Shown here: in pieces, positions 45,455 to 57,211 of the stretch | How the letters are laid out: the number at the start of each line of letters is the position of its first letter | Position numbering within the stretch: the first letter of the stretch is position 1 | Origin: Leptasterias polaris | Lineage: Eukaryota; Echinodermata; Asteroidea; Forcipulatida; Asteriidae | Reading direction: 5' to 3' | Assembly: GCA_037783415.1 (NCBI GenBank) | Contig: JAZGTN010000009.1 | Location: forward strand, 2,666,001 to 2,730,000 | Length of the DNA stretch: 64,000 nt | Notes under the pieces: model-generated | Database searches by the model: none | Seen by the model: only the letters and a program-made list of their open reading frames with translations | Told to the model about the DNA's origin: nothing | Made by a program: the position numbers and the translations under genes

Positions 45455-47902
45455 GTCTATAAACCGTTTATACCGCACCCTCTAATAGATGAGATATGGA
45501 CGCAGTAAAGTGGATGAGAGTTCATAGTTCCATGTACAGCCACAGGCCTGCTTTGATCATCATGATAGTGCCTCTTTTACAAGATGCACTACAGAATTAT
45601 AGCAGAAAAACGTGCTTCAGCTTGAGAATATTTTAAAGACGAACCAATCAGGGCCCAATTTCATAAAGCTTTTTAGCAGAAAATACTGCTTGGAAAATGT
45701 CTTTGCTCAGCAAAGAATGAGTGGGGCATCAGTCGCTATAATGTTAACTTTATGGAATGTTGGCAGGTAACCTGTTTCATGAAATTGGGCCCAGCGCAGT
45801 GACCGACTCTACACTGAAACACATGGTGTTACCGCTAACCTTGCGCATTCACCATTGCATTGTTACATCATTCGTTTGCTTATACAGTAAGCGCCGGAAG
45901 GTTAGCATAATGTTCTCCAGTGCTATGAATCAGTAAGCACCAAATTTGCTGTTGTTATGAAATTGGCCCCAGTGAAATAAGCAGACTGCTTAGCAATGTT
46001 CAGAGATAATTTCTGGTTATATACATTATGGTATGGATATTCTACGTCCACAGCTGACATAGAGGGCGTATTTCCTTTACCATCTTTATAAACAAGTGAG
46101 CTTTCAGAGAGAAAAAAAAATTGTACACATTTTTTTCGGGGTCATTAATACCAAAGTATGACGCTACCTTGTACCCAATGTGAGCTTGTTGGAGCGGTAG
46201 AGAAATGACACTATAAGAAGAGAGACGTAGCCATGATTGCTTTCCATGTGTTCACGTATTATTGTGTTTTTTATTTTACCATTTAACATGTTAAATATAC
46301 ATTATATTTCCAACACAAAAGTGTGACAGCCAGAAAGAAAATAAAGCAGGTTTTCCTGGAATGGAAAATTTAACAATACTTCATCAAGAGTGGGTTGCAT
46401 GGTTTTATTCTGGAATGTTTTTGTCTTTTTTGTCTAAGTCTTCACCCTTGGTAATTGTCAAAGACCAGTATCCACACTTGATGTGACCCAAAAACTTACG
46501 TGTCTCCACTGTTTTCAAACATCGGATTTTATTACCAGTGACAAAGACTATTGTTTCCTAAAGAAGTTTTTCACCATGACCGTTATGTGCAAATCTGTGA
46601 ACATTTATTTTCATTCACACCCTTTCTGACCCCTGCTTGGAAGTAGAGTTAAGCGAGATCATCGTGGGCAGGGCTCGAATTTAACACTGGACTGCCGGCC
46701 CGAGGCCAGTGATTTTAGCCCCGGTCTTGTGTTTTTCACGTCAATAATAATACCTCACTGTGTAACCTCTTCAACAGTAAGAAATGATGTTCACTTTGAG
46801 TCTGGTAAATACAATTCCGTTGAATGTCGAAATATACTAACCAATGAGATAAGTGCTTGTTCAAATGTAAACATTTGATCTTGTGTAATTTCACCCCAAA
46901 TTCGAGCCCTGTTGGGGTTAGAATACTGAGTGTGAAAGGAACTTGGGGTGGCGGTGGGGTTGAAACTTTCATTTCCTATGTCATGTGAAAAAGGCTTCAG
47001 AGACCCAAGCGACTTGTACCAAAAAGTTTCCAATGTTGACATACTACATTTCATATTGTTTTCCTTACATTTTCTTGCTGGAACAGTTGTGGAAAAATCC
47101 CATTTCTGGGAGTTGTACATGACACAAAGCCTCCGTTTTCTTGGCTGGAAGTATATGCTTCAGTGAGCATTAGAGTTTTTTGTTTTTTTACAAATGTATG
47201 TACTAATGTTTTACCTGTGGTAAGCACTACAATATAATAGCTGACTCTCGGATACAAGTTGGCAGAAAATTTCTAAAATCTACCCAGGCTAAAAACAACG
47301 GAAACATTAGAAAATGACCAGGGCCCACTTTCATAAAGCTGCTTAAGCACAAAACAAGTATGCGTATCAGAATAAGGTTACCAGCCAAGATACCATGTCA
47401 TATGTATGTTGTAACTGGTCTGCTGTGGGCTTTAAGCCCAATTTCATACAGCTACATAAGCCCAAAAATAAGCAGATTACGTTCTGCTTTTAAGAAGGAA
47501 TTGGCCAGCCAAAATACCACATCACCAGAGCTGCCAACCTTTGCATCTTGTGATCAGAAAGATTTTTTACACCAATCGTGGACATCTAGAATTACAGTCA
47601 ACATAATAGGAAAAACAGTTTCCATTATCAGGCAGACTTTTTAAATTTGTTCATCAGAACATGGAAATACATGTATTGGTTTATTTTCAGGGCACTTTCT
47701 GCAGAATCAGGGAGAGTTGGTAACTCTGCATCACACACAGTTTATGTCTGGCTCCCCGCTCATTTTCGGAAGTAGATATTCGATGGTGTTTTTTTTTTAC
47801 AACTTTCTGCTTAAGTAACTCTAGGTTATCAGGCCCAGATGACCAAGGATAATAATTTAAAACTTAATATCCTAAATGTTAAAAATTCCAAGTGACCTCT
47901 GC
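45455..47902. other. Tail-to-tail interval between TBRG1 and UFC1
   Basis: This interval holds both 3' UTRs. It contains dispersed repeat blocks at 45650-45790 and 47320-47400, a possible + strand AATAAA near 46339, and a 243 bp inverted-end element at 46669-46911 (CAGGGCTCGAATTT / AAATTCGAGCCCTG). A minus-strand AATAAA lies at 47685-47680, about 220 nt beyond the UFC1 stop. No further gene was recognised. Confidence 0.55.
46669..46911. mobile_element. MITE with CAGGG inverted ends
   Basis: The 14 bp perfect inverted ends are CAGGGCTCGAATTT and AAATTCGAGCCCTG. CAGGG ends recall hAT elements, but I see no convincing 8 bp duplication. Fragments starting with agggctcgaattc or agggcttgga also occur at about 37453, 44709 and 56035, so the family is dispersed. 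Confidence 0.6.
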
Positions 47903-50900
47903 TCATTTACTGGCAGCCTCCTGTGTCTTCTCCTTATATGATATCACGGATTTACTGACAAGATCTGGGATTTCAACAGCTAGCCAAGGACCAAGCTGAA
48001 ATTAAAGGAAAGAGAAAATAGAATTAGCTGTTGCAAACTGCTTACCAACCAAAAGGACCTGTGGTATAAATGCACAAATTACCCTAGCAGACTCTTTCTT
48101 CAAGGCTAATAATAACTAGTTCTTATATAGCGCATTTCACAATAATGTCTCAACGCGCTTTACATTAGTGCCCTGGTCATTGGGCCAATAACATTCCTTT
48201 AATCTTTCTCAGCTCCCTGGGAGTATACAGCCCGAGCTGCCGTGGCGCTCAGAAGGCTTTTCAAACACAATATCAACCTCTACCCTCGCAGGTACCCATT
48301 TATACCCCTGGGTGAAGAGAAGCAATTATAGCGAAGTGTCTTGCTCAAGGACACAAGCGCCACGACCGGGGCTCGAACCCACACCCCGATGACTAAACCA
48401 CCAGAACTTGAATCCGATGATCTAAACCACTCGGCCATGACACCCAACACAACACACATACCGGGTTGAAATATTTTTTGCAATTAAGGAAAGAAACACA
48501 CAACTGATTACATCGTAGAATTTGTAGTTAATCAAAATCTTTGAAAAAGAGTAGATGGAGGTCTTAGTCATACCCCTGTGGGACTTCTACAGCCTGCTGC
48601 CCCTGCCAAGCCCCATTCTGGCCTGAATACAATGTCTGTTTATTTTAAAGTTGTTGTCATGTTGTACCTCAGTCAGCAAATGAAGGTTCAAATCAACTAG
48701 ACTAAGATTCAAAATTCTAGGTAATGGTATGATGAACTGAAAATTCATCTTGTTTGCATTGAACATTCTGAAATTTGACAAAATAGTTGTTGGTATTTAC
48801 AAATGAGGTCATGTGCCTCTTGGCTTTTCATTTCATGTCGTTGAAAGAATGAGGAAATAATGCCAGTTGACAAATTGTTTTCTATACCACCCCACCCCCC
48901 CAAAAAAAAAACACCAAAAACAACAACAATAAATAAAAAGATAAATAAACAAAAACATTATCAATACATAAATAAATAAACGTTAATTTTGTAAAAATAT
49001 GTGCAAAACATTGCTCTCATACACCCAAGAAAATGCCCTTCCTCCCCTCTGTGTATCAGAATATTTTGGGGGCATTCCATTTTCATAAATGTTGCAACTT
49101 CATCAAAACAAATTTGTATTGCAAATTAACAACTTGCTTTTATTGTGAAATAAAACTTACCCCTAGTGCCATGGCATGGCCAATGCCAAACTTTGGGACA
49201 TTCTTTGCCCAGAGTGGCTTAAAATGATCCGTTAAACAGATTTTACCCCCTCTGTACATCTTGGCTGTTTTTCCATCTAACTCCGGCAGTGCTATTTCAG
49301 GGGCGGTTTGAGGATACGTCACTGGAATCTATGAGAACAAAAATGAGTGTGCTCTGTTTTATAAAAAGGTACTCCCATAAATATTTTACGACACATGTGG
49401 CGTGTCGTGGCCGAGCGGATAAGAGCCCCGGACTCAAGCTCTGGTGTTTTTGTTCAGCAGAGTGTGGGTTCGAGTCCCGGTCGTGACACTTGTGTCCTTA
49501 AGCAATACACTTAACCATTATTGCTTCGTCCTTCAGATGGGACGTAAAGCCGTAGGTCCTGTGTGTTGTGTAATGCACGTAAAAGAACCCAGTGCACTTA
49601 TCGAAAAGAGAAGGGGTTTGCCCCGGTGTTCCTGGTTTGATTGGCTGCATACTGCGCCACAGCACCTTGTAAACCATTACATGGTGCTATGTAAAGGAAT
49701 GTCTCAAACTTCAAAAAGTAGCTCCACATATATACCTTGCAGGAAAATACTGACTGTTGAAGCGCCTTGAGCGTCACTGAGTGATGGATATGAGCGCTAT
49801 ATAAGAAGCCACTATTATTATTATTATTACATGACATTGTGTTATTTGGGAGGAACTTTCCAACATCCATCTTTCAACATTACATGTATTAACTGTCAAC
49901 TGCGGCCTCGCTACCATGGGCAGTGCACTGTATCAATACCTCTCGTCACTAACCCCTGGTAGGGATCAGCACTGAAAAACAACACTAATTGGCTAACCAA
50001 ATACGACTGCTCTGCGCGCATGCTTGTTAGGCCAAGTAAAATAAATAACATGTTGCTCGTCCGGACTTTTTAAAAAGTTGGTGAGGGAGGTCCTTGTTAT
50101 TTGTTATTTTTTTCAAGATGGCCGCAATATCGTATTTGAAGATGGTTTTCTGAGCATGTTCTGTATGTCCTCAAATTCTGTTTAAAGTTGCCATGTGTGT
50201 TTCTGTGTCCATTTCGATACATATTGTTATGCTTTCCAAGAGTTCTTTTTGCTTTTGCTCCAAAATTATTCTGTGTGTGTGGCATCACGTCCTGGTGCAA
50301 AGATCTCGTTCAAAAAAGAACTGAGGCATGCAAACGTGAAGGGCAACAAGTTTTGTCTCACGATTGCGTTTTTTGTAGGCCTACATGCAAGAAAGAAAAT
50401 GAAATTGCTCAATAAAACGAAGGATACATTTGAAATAGCTCTCAATAATCTATATGTAAATTGATTTCAAAGATTTTGTTTATTTTTTATTTTGTTATTA
50501 TTATTATTATTATTTTATTTTTTTTAAATGACAAATAACAAAAAAATTGATGCGGCCTCCAAAATCGGAGCGGGCGGGGACGAGCAACATGTTATTTATT
50601 TTACTTGGCCTTAAAAACTTTTGAGCGCTTGTAGGGAGCTTAGTACGCAAATGTATAAAAATTCAAGTATTTTGACGCAATGAATTTCAAATGGATCATG
50701 TTTTTACACAGTAGCCCTAAACTGCATACAGTTAAAACATTTCACGAGATCAAATAAGAATGAGAGGGGACCAGTTTCTCTATGACTTGATTCTTTATTG
50801 GGAGGCTGTGACCATTTTGAGCGTGAGCTTAGAGTGGATCAACCACAGGACTAATTAAAATATCCTATATTGATATTTCAAAGTCACACCTCCAGGGGGT

Positions 50901-52626
50901 AATCATTGAGCAAGGCATTCTGGGGGAAGAAATGGTGCGGCGAGATCACACACCAGCATGACTGGGAACAAGGCTGTGTCATTTGAAAGTAATCACATGA
51001 ATTCACTTATCTAAAATTCCGTATCCTGCCACCACTTTATCTCACTTAATTTAGGTCAAACTATATCCTTACCTGTCCAGAAGGGTTGACAGAATGTATA
51101 CAGAGAGGCACAGGCACTTTGAACTATTACAAAGTATCAAAATCATGAAAAATTCCATTTTCGGCTTGTTTCAGGTGTATGGTGGTCCGACTCTGAACAA
51201 CGCTGCTTGCTACACTCCATTTGAGTTCCTTGCAATGAAACGTGCGCTTGAATTTTCCTTTTTAAAGGTCAACATTTTGTGTTTTAATAACCAAGATCCT
51301 GACGAGGAACATAACCAAAAGGGAACTGAAGTCTAACATCCATTAAAAAACCCAATAAATCTCGTAATTATAAAGTGGTGGCAGGATACAGAAGTTTTTC
51401 CATTCACCTTACTGTTTCAGAATTTGCTAACCAGAACAAAGTTCTAGGTCTCCTCAGCTTACTCCTACTAGAATTTCAAGGTTTGTTCCGCTGTTCGTGG
51501 AGACGATAGCGGAATAAAGCTTGTAATTCTAGGAGTATCAAATAATAAACCACAAGGGAAACTGACTGGGTAAATGTTTAAATGATTTTGGGTTGAACAA
51601 AGAAAAATTGACTAGAGCGGGATTTGAACCAACGACCTCTGGTTTAACGTGCCGGCGCTCTACCAATTGAGCTATCTAGCCCTATGTTGGCTGTCTCCCT
51701 ATTTTGTCAATATCTTTGTTCGGGGGTGCCAGTCAGAAGCCATTCAACTGCAAACTGCCGTGTAGCCAGGGATCACACCCAAGTATACGATACAACCTGG
51801 GAAGTATCCTCAGCTATCTGGCTATACTTACATCAAATTCTATGTCGAACTCGTACTTGAGAAGTTCATGTATGTACCAGCATTTACCAAACCATCGAGT
51901 GCCATCCTTGTTAGATTCAAGCCGAAACCAATCATTATCAGATTCCTTGTTGTTATTTACATACTAGAACAAAATTAGATGAGAACAATATTGATCCTTT
52001 GGCATGTTTGGCTCAGGGCTAATTCTTCAACAAATAACTATCCAAGACATGCCGAATTGAAAACTGCAGTTAAGTGTGAAACAAAAATGGAGTACATAAA
52101 TGTACAATGTGCATGTGCATGCTTTTAAAAATTAAACTTTAAATGTTTCATTTTTAAATAATTTACAAAATTAAGCATCATCACTCAGACATCAGACATC
52201 ATTAATCAAATGTAAATTAACAATTAATAAAATATTAAATTAAATATTAAATAATTTGACAATATTGAGTTCCCCAGTTAAGTTTTTACTTTCCCATTAA
52301 ACATGTCAAAATTCATAAATTTACGAAATCGAAATAACAATTAAACTCCCCACCCCTTTAAAATAAAATAATTACCCCGCCCCCAATTGGAAATTGTATC
52401 AGCAGAGCAAATCTGCCATCCATCTGTTGACAATTTATTTATAATTTTCAAAAGAGTACTACTACTACGCCGTACTAGTGAAATAGAAAACATTCTTACA
52501 AACCTGTATTAATGCTTGATATTCTTCCTTTAGTCTTGATGGCCAAAGATCTTTATCCCTTGGACCAGCCTTTGTTTTAAGTAATGGTATGTTACTTAGT
52601 GTTTTTCGAGTCGCCGCATCCACCAT
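47903..52626 (-). CDS. UFC1: UFC1, UFM1-conjugating E2-like enzyme
   Basis: Exons in transcript order are 52626-52504, 51963-51832, 49328-49161 and 47995-47903, all joined in phase 0, giving 171 residues (human 167). UFC1 receives UFM1 from UBA5 as a thioester and passes it, with the UFL1 ligase complex, to targets such as ribosomal protein uL24 at the ER. Translation begins [20 protein letters not shown] and keeps the family sequence [56 protein letters not shown] and [16 protein letters not shown]. The catalytic cysteine in KICLTDHF falls at residue 116, as in human UFC1. The gene is complete and intact, with introns full of SINEs and a Harbinger-like insertion. Confidence 0.97.
48106..48452 (-). 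mobile_element. tRNA-Leu-like SINE in UFC1 intron 3
   Basis: The minus strand shows a full head: gtcatggccgagtggtttag (A box) and ggtgtgggttcgagccccgg (B box), with cggattcaagttctgg between. The body is the same as at 9908 and 30421, and the 3' end is tgcgctatataagaac with a TTATT tail near 48106. It has the same orientation as the UFC1 transcript. Confidence 0.88.
49391..49827 (+). mobile_element. tRNA-Leu(CAA)-derived SINE, full length, in UFC1 intron 2
   Basis: The head gtcgtggccgagcggataag, ccccggactcaagctctgg and gggttcgagtcccggtcgtg matches a class-II tRNA with a CAA anticodon loop (ctcaagc), long variable arm and intact A and B boxes. A ~300 bp body follows (ttcagatgggacgtaaagcc), then gcgctatataagaagccact and an (ATT)n tail at 49813-49827. 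It is antisense to UFC1. Its body differs from the 9908/30421/48106 subfamily although head and tail agree. Confidence 0.9.
50030..50610. mobile_element. Harbinger-like element with 33 bp TIRs and TTA duplication
   Basis: The ends are a 33 bp perfect inverted repeat starting GGCCAAGTAAAATAAATAAC, flanked by TTA at 50027-50029 and 50611-50613. A 3 bp TTA duplication and GGCC-type ends fit PIF/Harbinger. The 515 bp interior has short open frames with no recognised transposase motif. It lies in UFC1 intron 2. Confidence 0.87.
51541..51715 (-). mobile_element. tRNA-like SINE in UFC1 intron 2
   Basis: Minus-strand order: gggctagatagctcaattgg, tagagcgccggcacgttaaa, ggtcgttggttcaaatcccg, tctttgttcaacccaaaatc and the tail cagtcagtttcccttgtggt. 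It is the same family as 16838-16975 and here better preserved, with a GTT-like anticodon position. Confidence 0.87.
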
Positions 52627-53004
52627 GATTCTTTCCTTTTTCACTGTGCACGGCCGGACTACAATGTGCGTCCTATAGTATGGAGCACTTTTCCATAATA
52701 TCGTCAGATACCTTGACTTCTTTGTTTCGTTTAAGAATAGGACTTGGAACCAGTCTGCTCAACTTTGACCCCGGCTTGAGTATCCAGTGAACTTTAAATG
52801 GCTCATTTCTTTATTTCCACGTTAAAAAAACCCAAATAATAGGTCGGTGAATTTTTTTTAATTTTCTGGATATTGTTAAATATCTTAAACAGTATTAAGA
52901 CTTCAACCTTTGGTCGGGAAATTTGGTTCGGATAGCTTCGGGATATTTTTGTAAGCTGACATTTAAACTCGTTAACCTAATCGATATTCATAATTTTATC
53001 ATTG
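52627..53004. promoter_or_regulatory. Head-to-head promoter interval of UFC1 and the 53005 ORF
   Basis: The 378 bp separate the UFC1 start codon (minus strand) from the ATG at 53005 (plus strand). No TATA box at a sensible position is evident. Both transcripts probably start inside this interval. This is inferred from gene layout only. Confidence 0.5.
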
Positions 53005-56000
53005 ATGATCGGACGGAGCGTGCGTGTTTTGCATGCTGAAAGCGAAGTCTCTGTTCGATACTCATTATCGAAAACAACCGATGAATATGAATGCTTAAGT
53101 AGCGCTGACGGCCATTTTGACCCTGCGAATCCTTCGAGTGAACAGGTAAATGAATCTCTCTCCATCCTTCCATGCCATGCACTTTCAACTGATATTTTGA
53201 TGTCTTTGTATACTTTACAGAATTTGTGTTCTTCTGGGATCAATTTTAACAGCAGTACTTTTTAATAAGTGTTACAAAAAATCACATAAAATCTACGTTC
53301 GGAATTTAAAAAAACCCCATGTAATGTACATGTACATGTACGATCTTGTGTGAATACAGGAATGCACAGACGGACGGTATTGGCTTTGTTGCCTTTTGGT
53401 CGAATTTGACTTTCAAAAGACTTATTCGTGTGGATAAATAGAAAAACGGCTAGACATTAAAAGTGTAAAGTATTTTTATAGAAAACATTTTGGTAATAAA
53501 TAGTTTATTATTGCAGTTGGTTCGGCGAGAAGTGGTGAGGTATTCGGATTGTTGAATTTGAAGGGCAGGCCCAGAAATAAAATGGCAGCTAGCTAGCTGC
53601 ATGCACTCCGCTGATGCGCTAAGCTGCAGGCCTACATTGTCATTTGTAAACGTAATAATGTTCACTAGCAATATAGCATGACTAGTTTGTTAATTGTCGT
53701 TTTCTGTTCATTCTGTCAATTTTATGCCCTTTTGTTGACCCTTCCGGAATTGAGACGGACGGAGAGGAAACAATTAATTACAATATCATTGATTATCCAA
53801 AAGTCTATCTCATTATCTGGTTAGGCCTATTCAAATTGTTATTAAACAAAGTATTTTGGCAATATTTATTATTGGATTATTTTGATTTTTCAGTGGTTGG
53901 GCTGTAACTTAAAAAAATGTGGAGTAATTGCAGAATGCCCCACCACTCTGGAGTCTGAGGTACCCTTTTTTATGCCCCACCACTCTGAGGTACCCTTTTT
54001 TTGCCATGGCTACAGAGTAGTACAGGTGAAGATTCTTTTGTGGGCGGGGATTGGAATATGTAAAAACAGGTTGAAATGAAAGCGATCATGAACGCATGCT
54101 GCACTAATGGATGCAGTTAAATATGGACGCGTAGTTTAGTATAGGGGAGGGTTCAGGCCTTCATTTTAATAAATCTGAGGAGAGCTGTAAATCGCTCTCC
54201 TTAAATCAAGAAAGTGAATTAAGGAGAACGATTTGAATTTACTGTGCATGTGCATGAGAATAGGCGATGGAAAAAAATAAGAAAAAATCTAACGCTAAAA
54301 ATGCATGTCCGGATTTTGGGCAAGGTCCGAATTTGTGGTGTCCGGAATTTGGGCAAGTTGACTCGGGCGTCAGCGCCGCACTCGGTGAACCCTTCGGGCG
54401 TTTAATATTGGGACCATAGATGGGACCGGGGACGAGTAAATAGGAGGAAAATACTTTAACAAAAGATGAAATCAGACGTATGTTGTCTAAAAAAACAAAA
54501 AATACAATGATCTTCCGAAATAATCCACGAAAATATGAACGGAGCAGTCATGTTTTTGTTAAAAGAAATTTTGATTTTTTGGGTCTTTACCTGTGTTAGT
54601 GAATCATTGGGTTAAGTGTTGCCCCCTTTTGGACATTGAAAATTGTTCTTCAAACACCTTTTAGTATCCTCGAAGATTATCCTAACAGCTTACAAACCGT
54701 ATCATTTTAGAAAAATAATGTGAGACGTCAACTCAAACGTCGACGAATCTCCTCACACGACCGTGTGTGACGCACACTCATTGCATGAATTGTCTCGAAG
54801 TTTCTTCCAGGTCATAGTTCAATGCTTAAAAATATCTCCAGCCGTAAAACACATTAAACGAATCGAAGAACTTGCGCTTTTGCCTATGAACGCGGGTAGT
54901 GACGACTGGTGAAAAAAGTCTAACGATTCGCGGGCATCCACACAACACACCGTGCGTTGTTTTGTCAGTAGACTTTTTAATGTCTCCACACATGTTCCTT
55001 TGCTGCAGCAGTAAACATACATGTACATGTACTACGGTCAAACTGTACCGCGAATGAAGCGGGGAATGAGAAAAGTCTACACATATCAATAGATCTACAT
55101 GTACAATGTAGCTGCATACAATACACGACGCACATGGAAGAAACAAATCACCGCATGGTCCGGCCGCCGCCGGGCCGCAATTTATTTACGAACGGTGTAA
55201 TAAAGGTAAAATTAACGGGGTGGGAAAGAAAAAGCGTGCGCTCTTTAGATGTTGCCACTGCCAACTCCGAGATTCAAGCAGCTTATTTTAATCAACAATT
55301 AGGGTTTTGAAAAAACATGCACTTGTTAAATTTGTAAGGAGCGCTTTTTTTTGCTCTCCTTGAAAAACATTAAGGAGCGCAAGCGCGATCGTGCTCCTTT
55401 AAAATTATGGTCTGAGGGTTGAAAAATGTTAAAGTCCAAAGGGTGTACCGGTTTGTGGCTACAGCGGCTACAAGAACGAGGCTCCATTGAAGCATGCTCG
55501 ACGTTCACTCAATCGTGACCAGAGGTCAAAAGTCGTTGTAGCTGTAGCCAGCTACAACAAGGGAATTTGAGTGGCGGGGTATTCTGCAATTGTGCCAAAA
55601 ATGTATACCAAATCTTCACTTTTTTAGATGTAAAAGACACAAAATATTGAAAAGTTATTGCTGCACAGCGTAGTGCGTGTATTGTTCAAGTTAAATAAGG
55701 GGCTGATTTGTTTATTTAAAACACTGGTTGCAATCTGCAATGTGACTAGGCGCTCAAACTTTCACGCACACACCTTCCACCAGGCGTCTTCTAAAAGTTT
55801 TAAGTTCAAGTGCGGAGTCACAGATGGCAACGAGCTCGTCCGAAATGTACAAATCTGCGCCTTGAAGTGAAAAAGATAGCGCACAAACAAATAACCATAA
55901 ATGTGTTTATGAAAAGTTGCTGTCCAGTCGGACACTTGGAAGATAGTTAGATACCCCAACTTTTACCTTGAAGAGGAATGAATTGAATAGTACAGCAATT

Positions 56001-56638
56001 GAGTCACCGACACTAGCGTGATGGAAGCCAACCAGAGCTTGAACTTGGGGAATAAATCCGCAAGACTGCAGGGCTTGTTGTTGTAGATCAAAACTTTTAC
56101 TGAACCAGAAAGTTTGTCACAAGACCAGAACCAAAATGATAAAAAAACTCTACAGAGTGTCGCAATCAAACTGGATTTATTTAAACAAGCACTAAGACAA
56201 GAGCAGATTTATAGTTATCATAAATGAAAGGAAGCCGGGATTGGTTGATCGTTTGAGTTCAGGAGTCCTGTATGTCGTTGCTCTATGGCGATCGGGCATC
56301 TGCACTAAGCTCGGCATCGATATGGTTAGCTTGGCGGAAGCCAGGATCATTAGGTTGTTGTATGAGGGACGAACCGGCCCAGGGCGGAAATGCAGCGGGC
56401 AAAAAGTCTCCGCTGCCACATTGTCATTAGGGCTTTATTGTTCATTGAATATATTAATAAATTTGCATATTGGTAAAAAAATCACCACATGAGCCTAATA
56501 CTTGCTAACTTAAAGTTGTACAAAGGAGAAAAAACATAAAGTTCTAATGTAAATGACTTATCTTGAATGTTTTGTTTTTTGTTTTTTCAACAGGAAAGCA
56601 ATTGGTTATCTGTCAACGTTTTCTCTTGGAGTGACTGA
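53005..56638 (+). CDS. Unidentified short gene, three tentative exons
   Basis: Exons 53005-53145, 53894-53959 and 56594-56638 all have GT-AG borders and join in phase 0, giving about 83 residues. The product begins MIGRSVRVLHAESEVS, includes YECLSSADGHFDPANPSSEQ and CNLKKCGVIAECPTTLE, and ends ESNWLSVNVFSWSD. I do not recognise the family, and no signal peptide or membrane segment is seen. An AATAAA at 56943-56948 could end the transcript before DDX6. Support comes from the UFC1 head-to-head layout and phase agreement, not homology. In another phase the last exon would stay open to 56825 instead, and exons between 53960 and 56593 may have been missed. Confidence 0.4.
53146..56593. other. Introns of the unidentified gene, repeat remnants
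   Basis: A 30 bp duplication (tgccccaccactctgaggta) overlaps the second donor at 53935-53995. Inverted gagagc/gctctcc words occur at 54175-54225 and 55340-55400 (ggagcgc...gcgctcc-like). Fragments of the cttgaacttggggaataaat repeat lie at 56035-56110. Repeated atgtacatgta words occur at 53325 and 55018. I recognise no conserved coding segment here. Confidence 0.45.
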
Positions 56639-57211
56639 ATTTTGTGACGATTCTACAATTGTATTTGGTGCGCGATCTGATCAAAAACAATTACGTGTCA
56701 TCCGTGACGATCAAATACGGTTTTGTTTCCACTGCCCCGAACTTGTGCTGGAATTTCTAGCACTTGATAGTTCTATATTATTCTATAGACAAACTTCTTG
56801 CGACGTAACAATGCGGAGGACATAAAAAAAAAAAATCTGCTTGTTGTCGTTCTTAATACCTGCTCTTGCAAAGAGTGGATGTACATTGTACCTGAACTTG
56901 TACAGGATTTGTTACTTCTGTGAGAAGTGACCAGTTATATAAAATAAAAAAACAGATTGTTTATATATATATGTAAATTGTATATTTGTATATTTGCCAA
57001 AGAAAAACTCTTTAAGTAGATTCTTTAAAAAGAGGCAGACGTTACCGCCCTGCCTTTTTACCTTTATTTACGGAGTCAACTATTTCTTGCTGGACACAAT
57101 CAAGTTTCAAGGAGTTCTCAGGGAGATAAGGCATTTTTCTGCTTTTGCGGTCATTCCTTTGGAAGGAGTGACGCCTGCTTTTTTGTACTACCAATCTCTT
57201 GAAGTTGCAAG
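56639..57211. promoter_or_regulatory. Interval before DDX6, 5' UTR and promoter
   Basis: This interval includes the possible 3' UTR of the upstream gene with AATAAA at 56943. From about 57000 it likely holds the DDX6 promoter and 5' UTR, because the ATG at 57212 starts the conserved frame. No TATA box is assigned. Confidence 0.4.

Noticed and set aside
49391..49480. Functional tRNA-Leu gene
   Set aside because: A and B boxes are good, but the sequence is the head of a SINE with a body and (ATT)n tail, and related copies exist.
50188..50464. Gene inside the Harbinger-like element
   Set aside because: The short Cys/Phe-rich frame has no transposase or Myb-like motif and overlaps another open frame of similar length.
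53002..53004. Upstream TTG as start of the unidentified gene
   Set aside because: Animal genes normally start at ATG; the ATG at 53005 is the first in frame.
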